Shown here piece by piece: positions 29,626 through 38,295 of a stretch of 64,000 bases of DNA. The notes beneath the pieces are model-generated. The model was not told the DNA's origin and searched no databases. It saw only the letters and a list, made by a program, of their open reading frames with translations. The translations under genes and the position numbers were made by a program. Location of the stretch: the NCBI GenBank assembly GCA_001899085.1, contig MKVB01000002.1, forward strand, positions 202,440 through 266,439. The letters run 5' to 3'. The DNA comes from Devosia sp. 66-14 (GTDB lineage Bacteria > Pseudomonadota > Alphaproteobacteria > Rhizobiales > Devosiaceae). Positions within the stretch are counted from its first letter, which is position 1. The number at the start of each line of letters is the position of its first letter.

Positions 29626-30135
29626 CTAGTCCTTGTACACGCCACCGGTGTCGTCGGTGCCGAACATGTCGTTGCGCGCGACGGTCGCATAGCGGCCGTC
29701 TTCCGCCTGCAGGTGCAGCGCCGAGAGAATCTTGCCGAGCATGTTCTGCTCGGTCTTGCCGGTGTGCTGCTTGCTCAGTTCCACCAGGTAGGCCGAGGTC
29801 GCATCGAGCCGGCTCGCCATCAGCCAGGCGAGACGGAAGGTCATCGCCTGGTCCTGCTCGAGATATTTGCGCGCATCCATGATGACGCGCACCGTCGCAT
29901 GGCCGTCGGCCCTGACCGTGGCGCTGTTGCGGGTGCCCAGCACCACCGACATTTCGCCGACGACCGAATTCGGTGACGAGATGCTGGCAATGGCCACGCC
30001 ATCGCGCTCGACGACGAGCTGCCCGCTTTCGAGCACGAACAGGTCACCGCCTTCGCGGCCCTGCGCGATCAGTACTTCGCCCGGCGCCAGCTTGCGCGTG
30101 GGTTGGGCTGCGGCCAGTTCGAGCAGGCTCTCCAT
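29626..30135 (-). CDS. Cyclic-nucleotide-binding domain protein without a DNA-binding domain
   Basis: 169 aa. A single CRP/cNMP-type domain covers about residues 15-115 (LAPGEVLIAQGREGGDLFVLESGQLVV; VVGEMSVVLGTRNSATVRA), including the GEMS-type phosphate-binding cassette. The C-terminal 50 residues lack the helix-turn-helix of CRP regulators. It may sense a cyclic nucleotide and act through protein contacts. ATG 30135 follows CGGAG. Divergent from the exonuclease gene across 111 bases. Confidence 0.8.
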   Translation of the reverse strand: MESLLELAAAQPTRKLAPGEVLIAQGREGGDLFVLESGQLVVERDGVAIASISSPNSVVGEMSVVLGTRNSATVRADGHATVRVIMDARKYLEQDQAMTFRLAWLMASRLDATSAYLVELSKQHTGKTEQNMLGKILSALHLQAEDGRYATVARNDMFGTDDTGGVYKD

Positions 30136-30246
30136 TATCGGCTCCGTTGATTGGTGCGCGCAGCCTATTCGGTCAAATGCAACCGGGATAGAGTTCCTTC
30201 GTTGGTTTTCATGGCTCATTTCTAGTGGAAGGAAGTAGTTCGGTTC

Positions 30247-31272
30247 ATGGCTTCTCCCTTCCTCGATCGCGATCTCTACGTTCGCCCCATCGATGCCTAT
30301 ATCGATCCGCCGGTGCCGCGGGCCCGGGCGATCATTACCCATGGTCATGCCGATCATGCCCGCTCAGGACACGGCGCGGTGCTGGCGACGCCCGACACCA
30401 TCGCCATCATGAAAGCCCGCTACGGCGAAGACTCGGCCCGGCAGTTCCAGCCACTCGAATTCGACACGCCGCTGCAGGTCGACGATGTCACCATCACGCT
30501 CAAGCCGGCAGGCCATATCCTCGGCTCGGCGCAGGTGCTGATGGAACACCGGGGGCAGCGGATCGTCGTCACCGGCGACTACAAGCGGTTGCCGGACCGG
30601 ACGGCGCAACCGTTCGAGCTGGCCGAGTGCGACCTGCTGGTCACCGAGGCGACGTTCGGCCTGCCGGTGTTCCAGCACCCCGATCCGCTCGACGAGATCG
30701 CCCGGTTGCTGCGTTCGGCGGCGGCGTTTGCCGATCGGGCGCATGTCGTCGGCTGCTACGCGCTGGGCAAGGCGCAGCGGGTGATCGCGTTGCTGCGCGA
30801 TGCCGGCTATGATGCGCCGATCTACCTGCATGGCGCGATGATCCGGCTGTGCGAACTCTACATCGCCCGCGGCATTCCGCTGGGTGAACTGAGGCCGACG
30901 CTCGGCACCGGCAAGCCCGAGCTTGCCGGGCAGATCGTCATCGCGCCGCCCTCCGCCATCAAGGATCGCTGGAGCCGGCGGCTGCCCGATCCGGTGCTCG
31001 CCGTGGCCTCAGGCTGGATGAGCGTCAAGCAGCGAGCCCGGCAATCCGGTGTCGAACTGCCGCTGGTCATCTCCGATCACGCCGACTGGAACGAGCTGCG
31101 CCAGACCATCGCCGAGACCAAAGCCGGCAAGGTCTGGGTGACGCATGGGCGCGAGGATGCGCTGGTCTACCATTGCCGGCAGCAGGGACTGGAAGCCGAA
31201 CCGCTGAACATCCAGGCCTTCGAGGAGGGCGAAGAAGGCGAACCCGAGGCGCAGGGGGAGCTGGAGGAGTGA
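30247..31272 (+). CDS. Ligase-associated DNA exonuclease, metallo-beta-lactamase/beta-CASP-like
   Basis: 341 aa. The MBL metal motif is HGHADHARSG (H32, H34, D36, H37); more ligands lie in KPAGHILGSAQV and TGDYKR, and LVISDHADWNEL near the C-terminus resembles the final beta-CASP histidine. This family, once called mRNA 3'-end processing factor, is encoded beside ATP-dependent ligases in bacterial DNA-damage operons. The acidic C-terminus (EEGEEGEPEAQGELEE) overlaps the ligase start (GTGA), so the two are co-translated. Confidence 0.88.
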   Translation: MASPFLDRDLYVRPIDAYIDPPVPRARAIITHGHADHARSGHGAVLATPDTIAIMKARYGEDSARQFQPLEFDTPLQVDDVTITLKPAGHILGSAQVLMEHRGQRIVVTGDYKRLPDRTAQPFELAECDLLVTEATFGLPVFQHPDPLDEIARLLRSAAAFADRAHVVGCYALGKAQRVIALLRDAGYDAPIYLHGAMIRLCELYIARGIPLGELRPTLGTGKPELAGQIVIAPPSAIKDRWSRRLPDPVLAVASGWMSVKQRARQSGVELPLVISDHADWNELRQTIAETKAGKVWVTHGREDALVYHCRQQGLEAEPLNIQAFEEGEEGEPEAQGELEE

Positions 31273-32846
31273 GGCGCTTCGCGCAGTTGATGGAGCTGCT
31301 GGCGCTCACCCCGTCGCGCAACCGCAAGCTCGAAGCGTTGACCCAATATTTCCGCGAGACGCCGGACCCGGACCGCGGCTTCGCGCTCGCCATCCTCACC
31401 GGCGCCCTGAGCTTCAAGAACGTCAAGCCGGCGATCCTGCGCGATGTCGTCCTCGCCGAGGTCGACCCGCATCTGTTCGCGCTGAGCTACGACTATGTCG
31501 GGGATCTTGGCGAGACCATTGCGCTGATCTGGCCGCATCATGGCGGCACCGAACCGCTGCCGTCGCTATCGGACCTGGTCGAGCTGTTCAACATGACCAG
31601 CAAGTCCGAACTGCCGCGCCTGATCGGCTCGCTGCTGACCCGGGCGTCGATCAACGAGCGCTGGGCGCTGGTGAAATTCGCCACCGGCGCGCTGCGCATC
31701 GGCGTCAATGCACGACTGGCCAAGACCGCCTTGGCCGAGATGAGCGGCAAGGACCTGCAGGAGATCGAGGAAGTGTGGAACGGTCTCACCGTTCCTTACG
31801 CAGACCTGTTCGCCTGGCTCAGCGGCAAGGCCGATCGACCGGACATCGACCATACGGCGCGCTTCCATCCGCTGATGCTGTCCAACCCGATCGACGAGAG
31901 CAAGGATCTCGAAAAGCTCGACCCAGCCGATTTCGTCGCCGAGTGGAAATGGGACGGCATAAGGGTGCAACTGATCGCCTCGCAGGGCAGGGTGTCGCTG
32001 TTCTCGCGGACCGGCGACGATATCGCTGCCGCTTTCCCCGATGTGACGGAGAGTGTCTTCGGCGACGCGGTGCTCGACGGCGAATTGCTGGTCGGAGCGG
32101 ATTTCGAACCGCTGCCGTTCAACGATCTGCAGCAGCGGCTCAACCGCAAGGTGGCGACGGCCAGGCATCTGGCCGACTATCCCGGGTTCGTCCGCGTCTA
32201 CGACATGCTGTTCGATGGCAACGAGGATATTCGCGCGCTGGCATGGAGCGAGCGGCGGCAGCGGCTGGAGGCGTGGTTCGCAACGCACCCGCAGACCCGC
32301 CTCGACCTGTCGCCGGTGCTTGCCTATCGCGATTGGGACGATCTCGCCGAGATCCGCCGCCGCGGCGCTGCCGAGCAGGGGCACGAAGGGGTGATGGTGA
32401 AGCTGAGGAGCGCGCCCTATGTGCCGGGACGGCCGAAGGGCCTGTGGTACAAATGGAAGCGCGATCCGAACGTCGTCGATGCCATCCTGATGTACGCGCA
32501 GCGCGGTCACGGCAAGCGCTCGTCGTTCTATTCCGACTATACGTTCGGGGTGTGGAAGGGCAACGAGATCGTGCCGATCGGCAAAGCCTATTTCGGCTTC
32601 ACCGACGAGGAATTGAAGCATCTCGACAAATGGGTGCGCAACAACACCGTCGCCAGCTTCGGCCCGGTGCGCGAGGTCACCAAGGAACTGGTGTTCGAGG
32701 TGGCGTTCGACAGCGCACAGCAATCGGGCCGGCACAAATCCGGCATCGCGCTTCGCTTCCCCCGCATCAACCGGATAAGGTGGGACAAGCCGGCCAGCGA
32801 GGCCGCAACGCTCGAAGAAATGCAGGTTTTCCTGACCGCCACATAG
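31269..32846 (+). CDS. ATP-dependent DNA ligase, cisplatin-damage-response type
   Basis: 525 aa. Ligase motif I, EWKWDGIRVQ, places the adenylated lysine near residue 227. Motifs IIIa/IV/V follow (VYDMLFDGNEDIRAL; HEGVMVKLRSAPYVPGR; LWYKWKR), then an OB domain. The N-terminal 200 residues are the ligase DNA-binding domain (ILTGALSFKNVKPAILRDV). The GTG at 31269 gives the family N-terminus RRFAQLMELL and a four-base overlap with the exonuclease. This is an accessory repair ligase beside the NAD-dependent LigA. Confidence 0.92.
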   Translation: MRRFAQLMELLALTPSRNRKLEALTQYFRETPDPDRGFALAILTGALSFKNVKPAILRDVVLAEVDPHLFALSYDYVGDLGETIALIWPHHGGTEPLPSLSDLVELFNMTSKSELPRLIGSLLTRASINERWALVKFATGALRIGVNARLAKTALAEMSGKDLQEIEEVWNGLTVPYADLFAWLSGKADRPDIDHTARFHPLMLSNPIDESKDLEKLDPADFVAEWKWDGIRVQLIASQGRVSLFSRTGDDIAAAFPDVTESVFGDAVLDGELLVGADFEPLPFNDLQQRLNRKVATARHLADYPGFVRVYDMLFDGNEDIRALAWSERRQRLEAWFATHPQTRLDLSPVLAYRDWDDLAEIRRRGAAEQGHEGVMVKLRSAPYVPGRPKGLWYKWKRDPNVVDAILMYAQRGHGKRSSFYSDYTFGVWKGNEIVPIGKAYFGFTDEELKHLDKWVRNNTVASFGPVREVTKELVFEVAFDSAQQSGRHKSGIALRFPRINRIRWDKPASEAATLEEMQVFLTAT

Positions 32847-32854
32847 GGGCCGCC

Positions 32855-33112
32855 ATGTCGCTCGCCGCCATCGAGAGGAAGATCATCGCGCTCGAAGGCG
32901 AAATGCTCGCTGCCGTGACCCGTGAGGATTTCGAGACGGCGGCGCGGCTGCGCGACGAGATCGCCGCGCTGAAGGGCGGCGCGGTTGTCCGCCAGCCGCC
33001 GCCGGGCGAGATGGGCCTCGGCACACAGGTCCCGGTGGTCGAGCCGCCCAAGGGCTGGAAGCGGCCGAAGAAGCCGGACCTGATGACGAATGTGAAGCCG
33101 CGGAAGCGGTAG
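32855..33112 (+). CDS. Small UVR-motif protein
   Basis: 85 aa, easily missed because a longer shadow frame covers it. Residues 5-40 (AIERKIIALEGEMLAAVTREDFETAARLRDEIAAL) match the UvrB/UvrC interaction motif, a two-helix hairpin also used by clamp and adaptor proteins. A proline-rich, basic tail follows (PPKGWKRPKKPDLMTNVKPRKR). Nine bases after the ligase stop, with AGGGG before the ATG, it is probably the third gene of the repair operon. Confidence 0.8.
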   Translation: MSLAAIERKIIALEGEMLAAVTREDFETAARLRDEIAALKGGAVVRQPPPGEMGLGTQVPVVEPPKGWKRPKKPDLMTNVKPRKR

Positions 33113-33118
33113 CTTCCT

Positions 33119-33236
33119 CACCTCTCCCTTTGGGGGAGAGGTCGGGCCGGAGGCTCGGGTGAGGGGGCCTTCCCCATGCTCGGTGTTTGCGGCACGGCCC
33201 CCTCACCCTGACCCTCTCCCCCAAGGGAGAGGGGAC
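33119..33236. repeat. Large imperfect inverted repeat between convergent genes
   Basis: The left arm (CCTCTCCCTTTGGGGGAGAG then GGGTGAGGGGGCC, 33121-33169) is complementary to the right arm (GGCCCCCTCACCC then CCCTCTCCCCCAAGGGAGAG, 33196-33232). Each arm also folds on itself. It matches a common intergenic repeat type of Hyphomicrobiales. It lies between two convergent genes and may end both transcripts. Confidence 0.65.
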
Positions 33237-33277
33237 GCCCTTGGGGGCTGGCTCTCGACTGCGAAGTCGGTGGTGTC

Positions 33278-33667
33278 CTAAGCCCCGACCCGTTCCCCCG
33301 CCAGTTTGCGGATTTCCCTGAGCTCGCCGATCGTCGTTTCGAGATCCGCCTTCTGCCGTTCCAGCAGATCCAGCCGCTCATCCACCTTGGCGACCAGAAG
33401 CTTGGTCTGGGCGGTCTGCGATTGCGCGTCGTAGAGGCTCAGATAGTCCGAGATATCGCGCAGCGAGAAGCCGAGCCGCTTGCCGCGCAGAATCAGGATC
33501 AGGCGGGCGCGATCGCGGCGGCGGAACACGCGGGTGCCGCCGACGCGCTCGGGGTTGAGCAGACCCTTGGCCTCGTAGAAGCGGATGGCGCGGGTCGAGA
33601 TACCGAACTCCTGGCTGAGGTCGGCGATGGCGAACAGGTCGCGGTTTTCGGTTTCAGGCCGGTTCAT
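33278..33667 (-). CDS. MerR-family regulator, probable regulator of the fad genes
   Basis: 129 aa. The MerR winged helix is clear: FAIADLSQEFGISTRAIRFYEAKGLLNPER (11-40) with wing RVFRRRDRARLILI, then an antiparallel coiled coil (AKVDERLDLLERQKADLETTIGELREI). No cysteine effector site, so it does not sense metals. MerR proteins of the LiuR type control branched-chain amino acid and fatty-acid breakdown in other proteobacteria. Its start lies inside the last 14 bases of fadD, so it is co-transcribed with its likely target. The TTGACG-N4-CGTCAA sites are its probable operators (inference). Confidence 0.88.
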   Translation of the reverse strand: MNRPETENRDLFAIADLSQEFGISTRAIRFYEAKGLLNPERVGGTRVFRRRDRARLILILRGKRLGFSLRDISDYLSLYDAQSQTAQTKLLVAKVDERLDLLERQKADLETTIGELREIRKLAGERVGA

Positions 33668-35369
33668 GCTTGTTCTTGCGCTGGGCGTATTCCTCGCGCA
33701 GCTCCTTCTTGCTCAGCTTGCCGATCAAGGTCTTGGGCAACTGGTCCTTGAAGATGATTTCCTTGGGCATCTCGATCTTGTTGAGCGTTTCGGCAAGGAA
33801 TTTCTTGAGTTCGGTTTCGGTGATCTGCTGATCGGGCTTCAGCTTGACGAACGCCACCGGCGCCTCGCCGCGATACTCGTCGGGCACACCGATGACGTTG
33901 GCCTCCTCGACGGCCGGATGGTGCAGCAGCGCTTCCTCGATAGTGCGCGGATAGACGTTGAAGCCCGAGCAGATGATCAGGTCCTTGATCCGGTCGACGA
34001 GAAAGACGTAGCCGTCCGGATCGAGGTAGCCGACGTCGCCGGTGCGCAACCAGCCGTCCATGAAGGCCTCCTTGGTCGCCTCCGGGTTGTCGTAATAGCC
34101 CAGCATCACCTGCGGGCCCTTGACCTGCAGCTCGCCGCGCTCGCCGAGCGGCACGGTTTCGCCGGTCTCGATGTTGACGAAGCGGATATCGGTGCCGGGC
34201 AGCGGCTGGCCGATCGACAAGGGTTTGCTCGGCACGCGCAAGGCCGCACAGCAGACCACCGGCGAGGCCTCGGTCAGCCCATAGCCTTCCGCCAGGAGGG
34301 CGCTCGAGACCTTGCTCCAGTTGTGGCGCACTTCGTCCGACAGCGGCGCGCCGCCCGAAACCGTCACCTCGACCGACACCAGATGCGGCTTGGCCTTGTC
34401 GCCGGCCTTGGACAGGGCCTGCACCAGCGTCGGCACCGCCGGCAGGATATTGGCGCCGGTACGGCTCATCAGATCAAGGAAAGCCTTGAGCTCGAAGCGT
34501 GGCAGCATCACCACCTGTCCGCCGGCCGCCAGCGGCACGTTGAGGCAGGCGGTCATCGAGAAGATGTGGAAGAACGGCAGCACCGCGACGGTGCGGGAAG
34601 GGGCGTTGAACAGGCCGAGCGCCCAGTAGTCGATCTGGCTGAGATTGGCGGCGATGTTAGCGTGGCTGAGCATGGCGCCCTTGGGTAGCCCCGTGGTGCC
34701 GCCGGTATATTGCTGCACGGCCACATCGGTCGCCGCATCGATCGATACCGGGGTCGGGGTCAGCTTGCGATCGATGAGCTTGTTGAAATGCACCACCTTG
34801 GCGGCGATCCGGCTCTGGTCGGGCTTGCTCATGTCCTTGGCTTTGGCGAGGCCGTAAAGCAGCTTCTTCACGGTCGGCAGGGCGTCGGGAAAATGGCAGA
34901 CGATCAGCTTCTTGACGTGTCCCGCATCGACCAGTTCCTCGGCCTTGTCGAACAGGAGCTTGAGGTCGAGCGTCACCATCAGCTCGGCGCCGGAATTGCC
35001 GACGATGTGGCTCAGTTCCTTGACCGTGTAGAGCGGGTTGCAGTTGACCACGATGCCGCCGATCCGCAGCACGGCGTAATAGGCGATGACGTAAAAGGGC
35101 GTGTTGGGCAGCAGCAGCGCGACGCGGGTGCCTTTGCGGACCCCGAGTTCGCTTTGCAGTGCGCCGGCAAAGGCGTTGATCAGGCGGGCGAGTTCGCCGA
35201 AGCGGGTCTTCTTGCCGAGGAAATCCAGCGCATCGGCATTCGGCGTGCGCGCGCAGGTGGCAAGAACCGTCTCATGCACCGGAGTGGTGTTGATCGGCAC
35301 GTCCCAGGAGATGCCCTCGGGATAGTGGTCGGTCCACGGGCGCATGGCGCCCGCCGCGGTGTTGGCCAT
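33654..35369 (-). CDS. fadD: Long-chain fatty-acid-CoA ligase
   Basis: 571 aa. It activates fatty acids to acyl-CoA through an acyl-adenylate. The P-loop-like motif is YTGGTTGLPKGA, with GYGLTEASPV, the hinge DGWLRTGDVGYLDPDGYVFLVDRIKDLI and the late catalytic lysine in PKTLIGKLSKKEL. ATG 35369 follows AGGAGGAAAGAAG, a very strong ribosome site. It shares a divergent promoter region with fadE; an inverted repeat covers its -35 box. It is the first enzyme of the pathway encoded by the locus. Confidence 0.95.
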   Translation of the reverse strand: MANTAAGAMRPWTDHYPEGISWDVPINTTPVHETVLATCARTPNADALDFLGKKTRFGELARLINAFAGALQSELGVRKGTRVALLLPNTPFYVIAYYAVLRIGGIVVNCNPLYTVKELSHIVGNSGAELMVTLDLKLLFDKAEELVDAGHVKKLIVCHFPDALPTVKKLLYGLAKAKDMSKPDQSRIAAKVVHFNKLIDRKLTPTPVSIDAATDVAVQQYTGGTTGLPKGAMLSHANIAANLSQIDYWALGLFNAPSRTVAVLPFFHIFSMTACLNVPLAAGGQVVMLPRFELKAFLDLMSRTGANILPAVPTLVQALSKAGDKAKPHLVSVEVTVSGGAPLSDEVRHNWSKVSSALLAEGYGLTEASPVVCCAALRVPSKPLSIGQPLPGTDIRFVNIETGETVPLGERGELQVKGPQVMLGYYDNPEATKEAFMDGWLRTGDVGYLDPDGYVFLVDRIKDLIICSGFNVYPRTIEEALLHHPAVEEANVIGVPDEYRGEAPVAFVKLKPDQQITETELKKFLAETLNKIEMPKEIIFKDQLPKTLIGKLSKKELREEYAQRKNKHEPA

Positions 35370-35398
35370 CTTCTTTCCTCCTCAGGCTTTTGGCGCCC

Positions 35399-35437
35399 GT
35401 TAGCGGGAAATATCCCATCAATTGACGTTAGCGTCAA
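35399..35437 (-). promoter_or_regulatory. fadD-merR promoter with MerR-type operator
   Basis: The inverted repeat TTGACG-TTAG-CGTCAA occupies 35422-35437. On the minus strand its left half is a -35 box TTGACG, followed after 17 bases by GATATT near 35409-35414. Repressor or activator bound here would control polymerase entry directly. Confidence 0.65.
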
Positions 35438-35522
35438 ACCAACGACGTAACTTGGCCAGCGTTCCCGCTGCCACAGGCACGGAAACGCGATTGCCGTTGC
35501 GACATGCAGTTAAGGTCCATTT

Positions 35523-35552
35523 GTTGACGTATACGTCAACCGCTGCTATTTT
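35523..35552 (+). promoter_or_regulatory. fadE-fadJ-fadI promoter with MerR-type operator
   Basis: The perfect 18-bp palindrome GTTGACGTATACGTCAAC (35523-35540) contains the -35 box TTGACG (35524-35529). After a 17-base spacer comes TATTTT (35547-35552). This is the same geometry as the divergent fadD promoter. About 200 bases of untranslated leader follow before fadE. Confidence 0.7.
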
Positions 35553-35760
35553 GTGGTGATGGCGCCGGCCCGGGCACTACAATCGGCAACAAGAATCGAA
35601 GCGGGCGCGTTGTTGAGCGAGGGCTCGTCTCGCTCATTCGACGGTGCGCCGCGACCTGGAGGGCTTGTCGAAGCGCTCCAGGTGTTTGACTTTTCACGCT
35701 TTCAAACCGGAAAAGTTGCACAGCTTTTCCTGAAGGCGCTCAGGTCGAGGAGAGATGTGC

Positions 35761-38247
35761 ATGGTCTGGGCGCTGCTGATCCTGTCGATTGTCGCTTTCG
35801 CCGTGCTGGCGATGCGCCGTGCCCCGCTCTGGCAATGGGCGGTGGCAGCGCTGCTGATCGGCGCTCTGACCCGGATCTCGACCGATAACGGGCTTTGGCT
35901 GATGACGGATGCGCTGGGCTGGATCCTGGCGCTTCTGCCGGCCGTCATTCTTGGTCTCCTGGCGCTCACTCCGGTTCGCAAGCTGGTGCTCACCGGTCCG
36001 GCCTATGGCGTCGTCAAATCCATCCTGCCGCGCGTCAGCCGCACCGAGCAGGAGGCGCTCGATGCCGGCACGGTCGGCTGGGATGCCGAGCTGTTCTCGG
36101 GGCGGCCCGACTGGAGCAAGCTGCTCGGGGTGCGCAAGCCGACGCTGTCCACCGAGGAGCAGGCGTTCCTCGACGGGCCGTGCGAAAAAGTCTGCGCCAT
36201 GATCGACGACTGGGACACGCGCAACAACCGCGCCGACATGCCGCCCGCGGTCTGGACCTATCTCAAGGAGCAGGGCTTTCTCGGCATGCTGATCGGCCGC
36301 GAGCACGGCGGGCTCGGCTTTTCGGCGCAGGCGCAGAGCCAGGTGGTGTCGAAGATCGCGTCGCGCTCGATCGCTGCCGGCATTACCGTGATGGTGCCCA
36401 ACTCGCTCGGCCCGGGCGAACTGCTCGAGAAATACGGCACAGAGGAGCAGAAGAAGAAGTATCTCACCCGCCTCGCCAAAGGCCAGGAAGTGCCGTGCTT
36501 CGCCCTCACCGGCCCGCATGCCGGCTCGGATGCGGCGGGTATGCGCGATGTGGGCGTCGTCTGCTACGACATGTATGAGGGCAAGAAGACGCTGGGGGTG
36601 AAGCTCAGTTGGGACAAGCGCTACATCACGCTGGCGCCGGTGGCGACGCTGCTGGGCCTTGCCTTCCACCTGCATGACCCGGAGCACCTGATCGGCGAGG
36701 TCGACAATATCGGCATCACGCTGGCGCTGGTCCCGGCCAAGCACAAGGGCGTCAAGATCGGTCGCCGGCACTATCCGGCCCGCTCGGCTTTCATGAACGG
36801 CCCGACGCAGGGGCGCAACGTCTTCATCCCGATGGATTTCCTGATCGGCGGCACGGCATATGCCGGGCAGGGCTGGCGCATGCTGATGGAGTGTCTGGCC
36901 ACCGGCCGCGCCATCTCGCTGCCGGCCATCGGCACGGTGTCGATCAAGCACGCGCTGCGGGTCACCTCGGCCTATGCCCGGATCCGCCGGCAGTTCGGCA
37001 TTCCCGTCGGATTGATGGAGGGGGTGGCCGAGCCGCTGAGCCGCATGGTGCGCTTTGCCTATACCTACGAAGCGTCGCGCGGCCTCACCGCCTCGATGGT
37101 CGATGAGGGGCAGCGCCCCTCGGTGCTGTCGGCGCTGCTCAAGTACCGCACCACCGAGGCGATGCGGCTCGCCTTCAACGACGCCATGGACATCCATGGC
37201 GGCCGCGCCGTGCAGGATGGCCCGACCAACTATCTGTTCTCGGGCTACATGACGACGCCGGTGGCGATCACCGTCGAGGGCGCCAATATCCTGACGCGCA
37301 CGCTGATCACCTTCGCGCAGGGGGCACTGCGCGCGCACCCCTATCTCTATGCCGAAATCTCGGCGGCGCAGAACCAGGACCGGAAAGCCGGCATCGCCGC
37401 GTTCGATACCGCGTTTTCCGGCCATGTCGGCTTCATGCTGCGCAACATGTTGGGCAGCTTCCTCCACGCGGTGAGCTTTGGCGCCTTCGCCTCGAGTCCG
37501 GTGACGCACGAGATGGCGCATTGGTACAAGCAGCTCAGCCGCTACAGCCAGAGCTTTGCGCTGTGCGGCGACTGGACGGTGGCGTTTCTCGGCGGCGACC
37601 TCAAACGCAAGCAGCGGCTTTCGGGCCGCATGGCCGATATCCTTTCCGACCTCTATCTCCTCTCCGCCGTGCTCCGGCGTTACGAGGATGACGGACGGCT
37701 GGCCGAGGATCGCCCGGTGGTCGAGGCGATCGCCCGCGACCTCTGCTACTCGCTGGAGCAGAGCTTTGCGGCGGTGTTCGCCAACTTCCCGAACTTTGCG
37801 CTCCGGAACCTCATGCGGGTTCTGGTGTTCCCCCTGGGTCGCCACGCCAAGCCCGCCTCGGACCGCGAAACCTATCGGCTGGCCCGTTCGGTGCTGCAGC
37901 CGGGCGCCTTCCGCGACCGGCTCACCAAGGGAACTTATGTCTCGATGGACCCCAAGGATCCGACCGGCGTCCTCGAAGACGCTCTGCTCAAGGTCACCGG
38001 CGCCGCCGAAATCGAGACCAAGTTCGTGCGCGCCATCAAGAAGGGCGTGGTGGAGCGGCGGCTCGATCGCGACGCGATCAGCGATGCGGTGGAAGCGGGC
38101 GTGCTGACCGAAGCCGAGGCGGCAACGCTGCGGCTCGCCGACCAGGCCACCGATCGGGTGATCAAGGTGGACGACTTCGACTTCGACGAGCTCGGCTCCA
38201 GGCAGTTGCGTCGCGAGCCGGCAGCCGTCGACGCCGCCGCCGAATAG
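35761..38247 (+). CDS. fadE: Acyl-CoA dehydrogenase, membrane-associated FadE type
   Basis: 828 aa, matching the long FadE class rather than 380-residue soluble ACADs. Hydrophobic N-terminal segments (MVWALLILSIVAFAVLAM; WAVAALLIGAL; LGWILALLPAVILGLLAL) anchor it. The ACAD core follows (CFALTGPHAGSDAAGM; GTVSIKHALRVTSAYARIRRQFG; MDIHGGRAVQDGPTNYL), then the FadE-specific C-terminal extension. It makes the first double bond in beta-oxidation. ATG 35761 is spaced better from GAGGAG than the ATG two codons earlier. It heads a likely fadE-fadJ-fadI operon. Confidence 0.93.
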   Translation: MVWALLILSIVAFAVLAMRRAPLWQWAVAALLIGALTRISTDNGLWLMTDALGWILALLPAVILGLLALTPVRKLVLTGPAYGVVKSILPRVSRTEQEALDAGTVGWDAELFSGRPDWSKLLGVRKPTLSTEEQAFLDGPCEKVCAMIDDWDTRNNRADMPPAVWTYLKEQGFLGMLIGREHGGLGFSAQAQSQVVSKIASRSIAAGITVMVPNSLGPGELLEKYGTEEQKKKYLTRLAKGQEVPCFALTGPHAGSDAAGMRDVGVVCYDMYEGKKTLGVKLSWDKRYITLAPVATLLGLAFHLHDPEHLIGEVDNIGITLALVPAKHKGVKIGRRHYPARSAFMNGPTQGRNVFIPMDFLIGGTAYAGQGWRMLMECLATGRAISLPAIGTVSIKHALRVTSAYARIRRQFGIPVGLMEGVAEPLSRMVRFAYTYEASRGLTASMVDEGQRPSVLSALLKYRTTEAMRLAFNDAMDIHGGRAVQDGPTNYLFSGYMTTPVAITVEGANILTRTLITFAQGALRAHPYLYAEISAAQNQDRKAGIAAFDTAFSGHVGFMLRNMLGSFLHAVSFGAFASSPVTHEMAHWYKQLSRYSQSFALCGDWTVAFLGGDLKRKQRLSGRMADILSDLYLLSAVLRRYEDDGRLAEDRPVVEAIARDLCYSLEQSFAAVFANFPNFALRNLMRVLVFPLGRHAKPASDRETYRLARSVLQPGAFRDRLTKGTYVSMDPKDPTGVLEDALLKVTGAAEIETKFVRAIKKGVVERRLDRDAISDAVEAGVLTEAEAATLRLADQATDRVIKVDDFDFDELGSRQLRREPAAVDAAAE

Positions 38248-38295
38248 ACACCCCGAGCGTTTTCCGCAAACGCTCTAGAGAACGAGGAGCCGGAA

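Noticed and set aside
31173-31268. Upstream extension of the ligase frame
   Set aside because: It lies inside the exonuclease C-terminus. The family N-terminus begins at the overlapping GTG at 31269.
33654-33667. fadD/merR overlap considered as a frameshift
   Set aside because: Both products have complete, normal termini; a 14-base overlap between co-transcribed genes is common.
35740-37845. 701-codon antisense frame over fadE
   Set aside because: Composition typical of antisense shadows; it also crosses the fadE start region.
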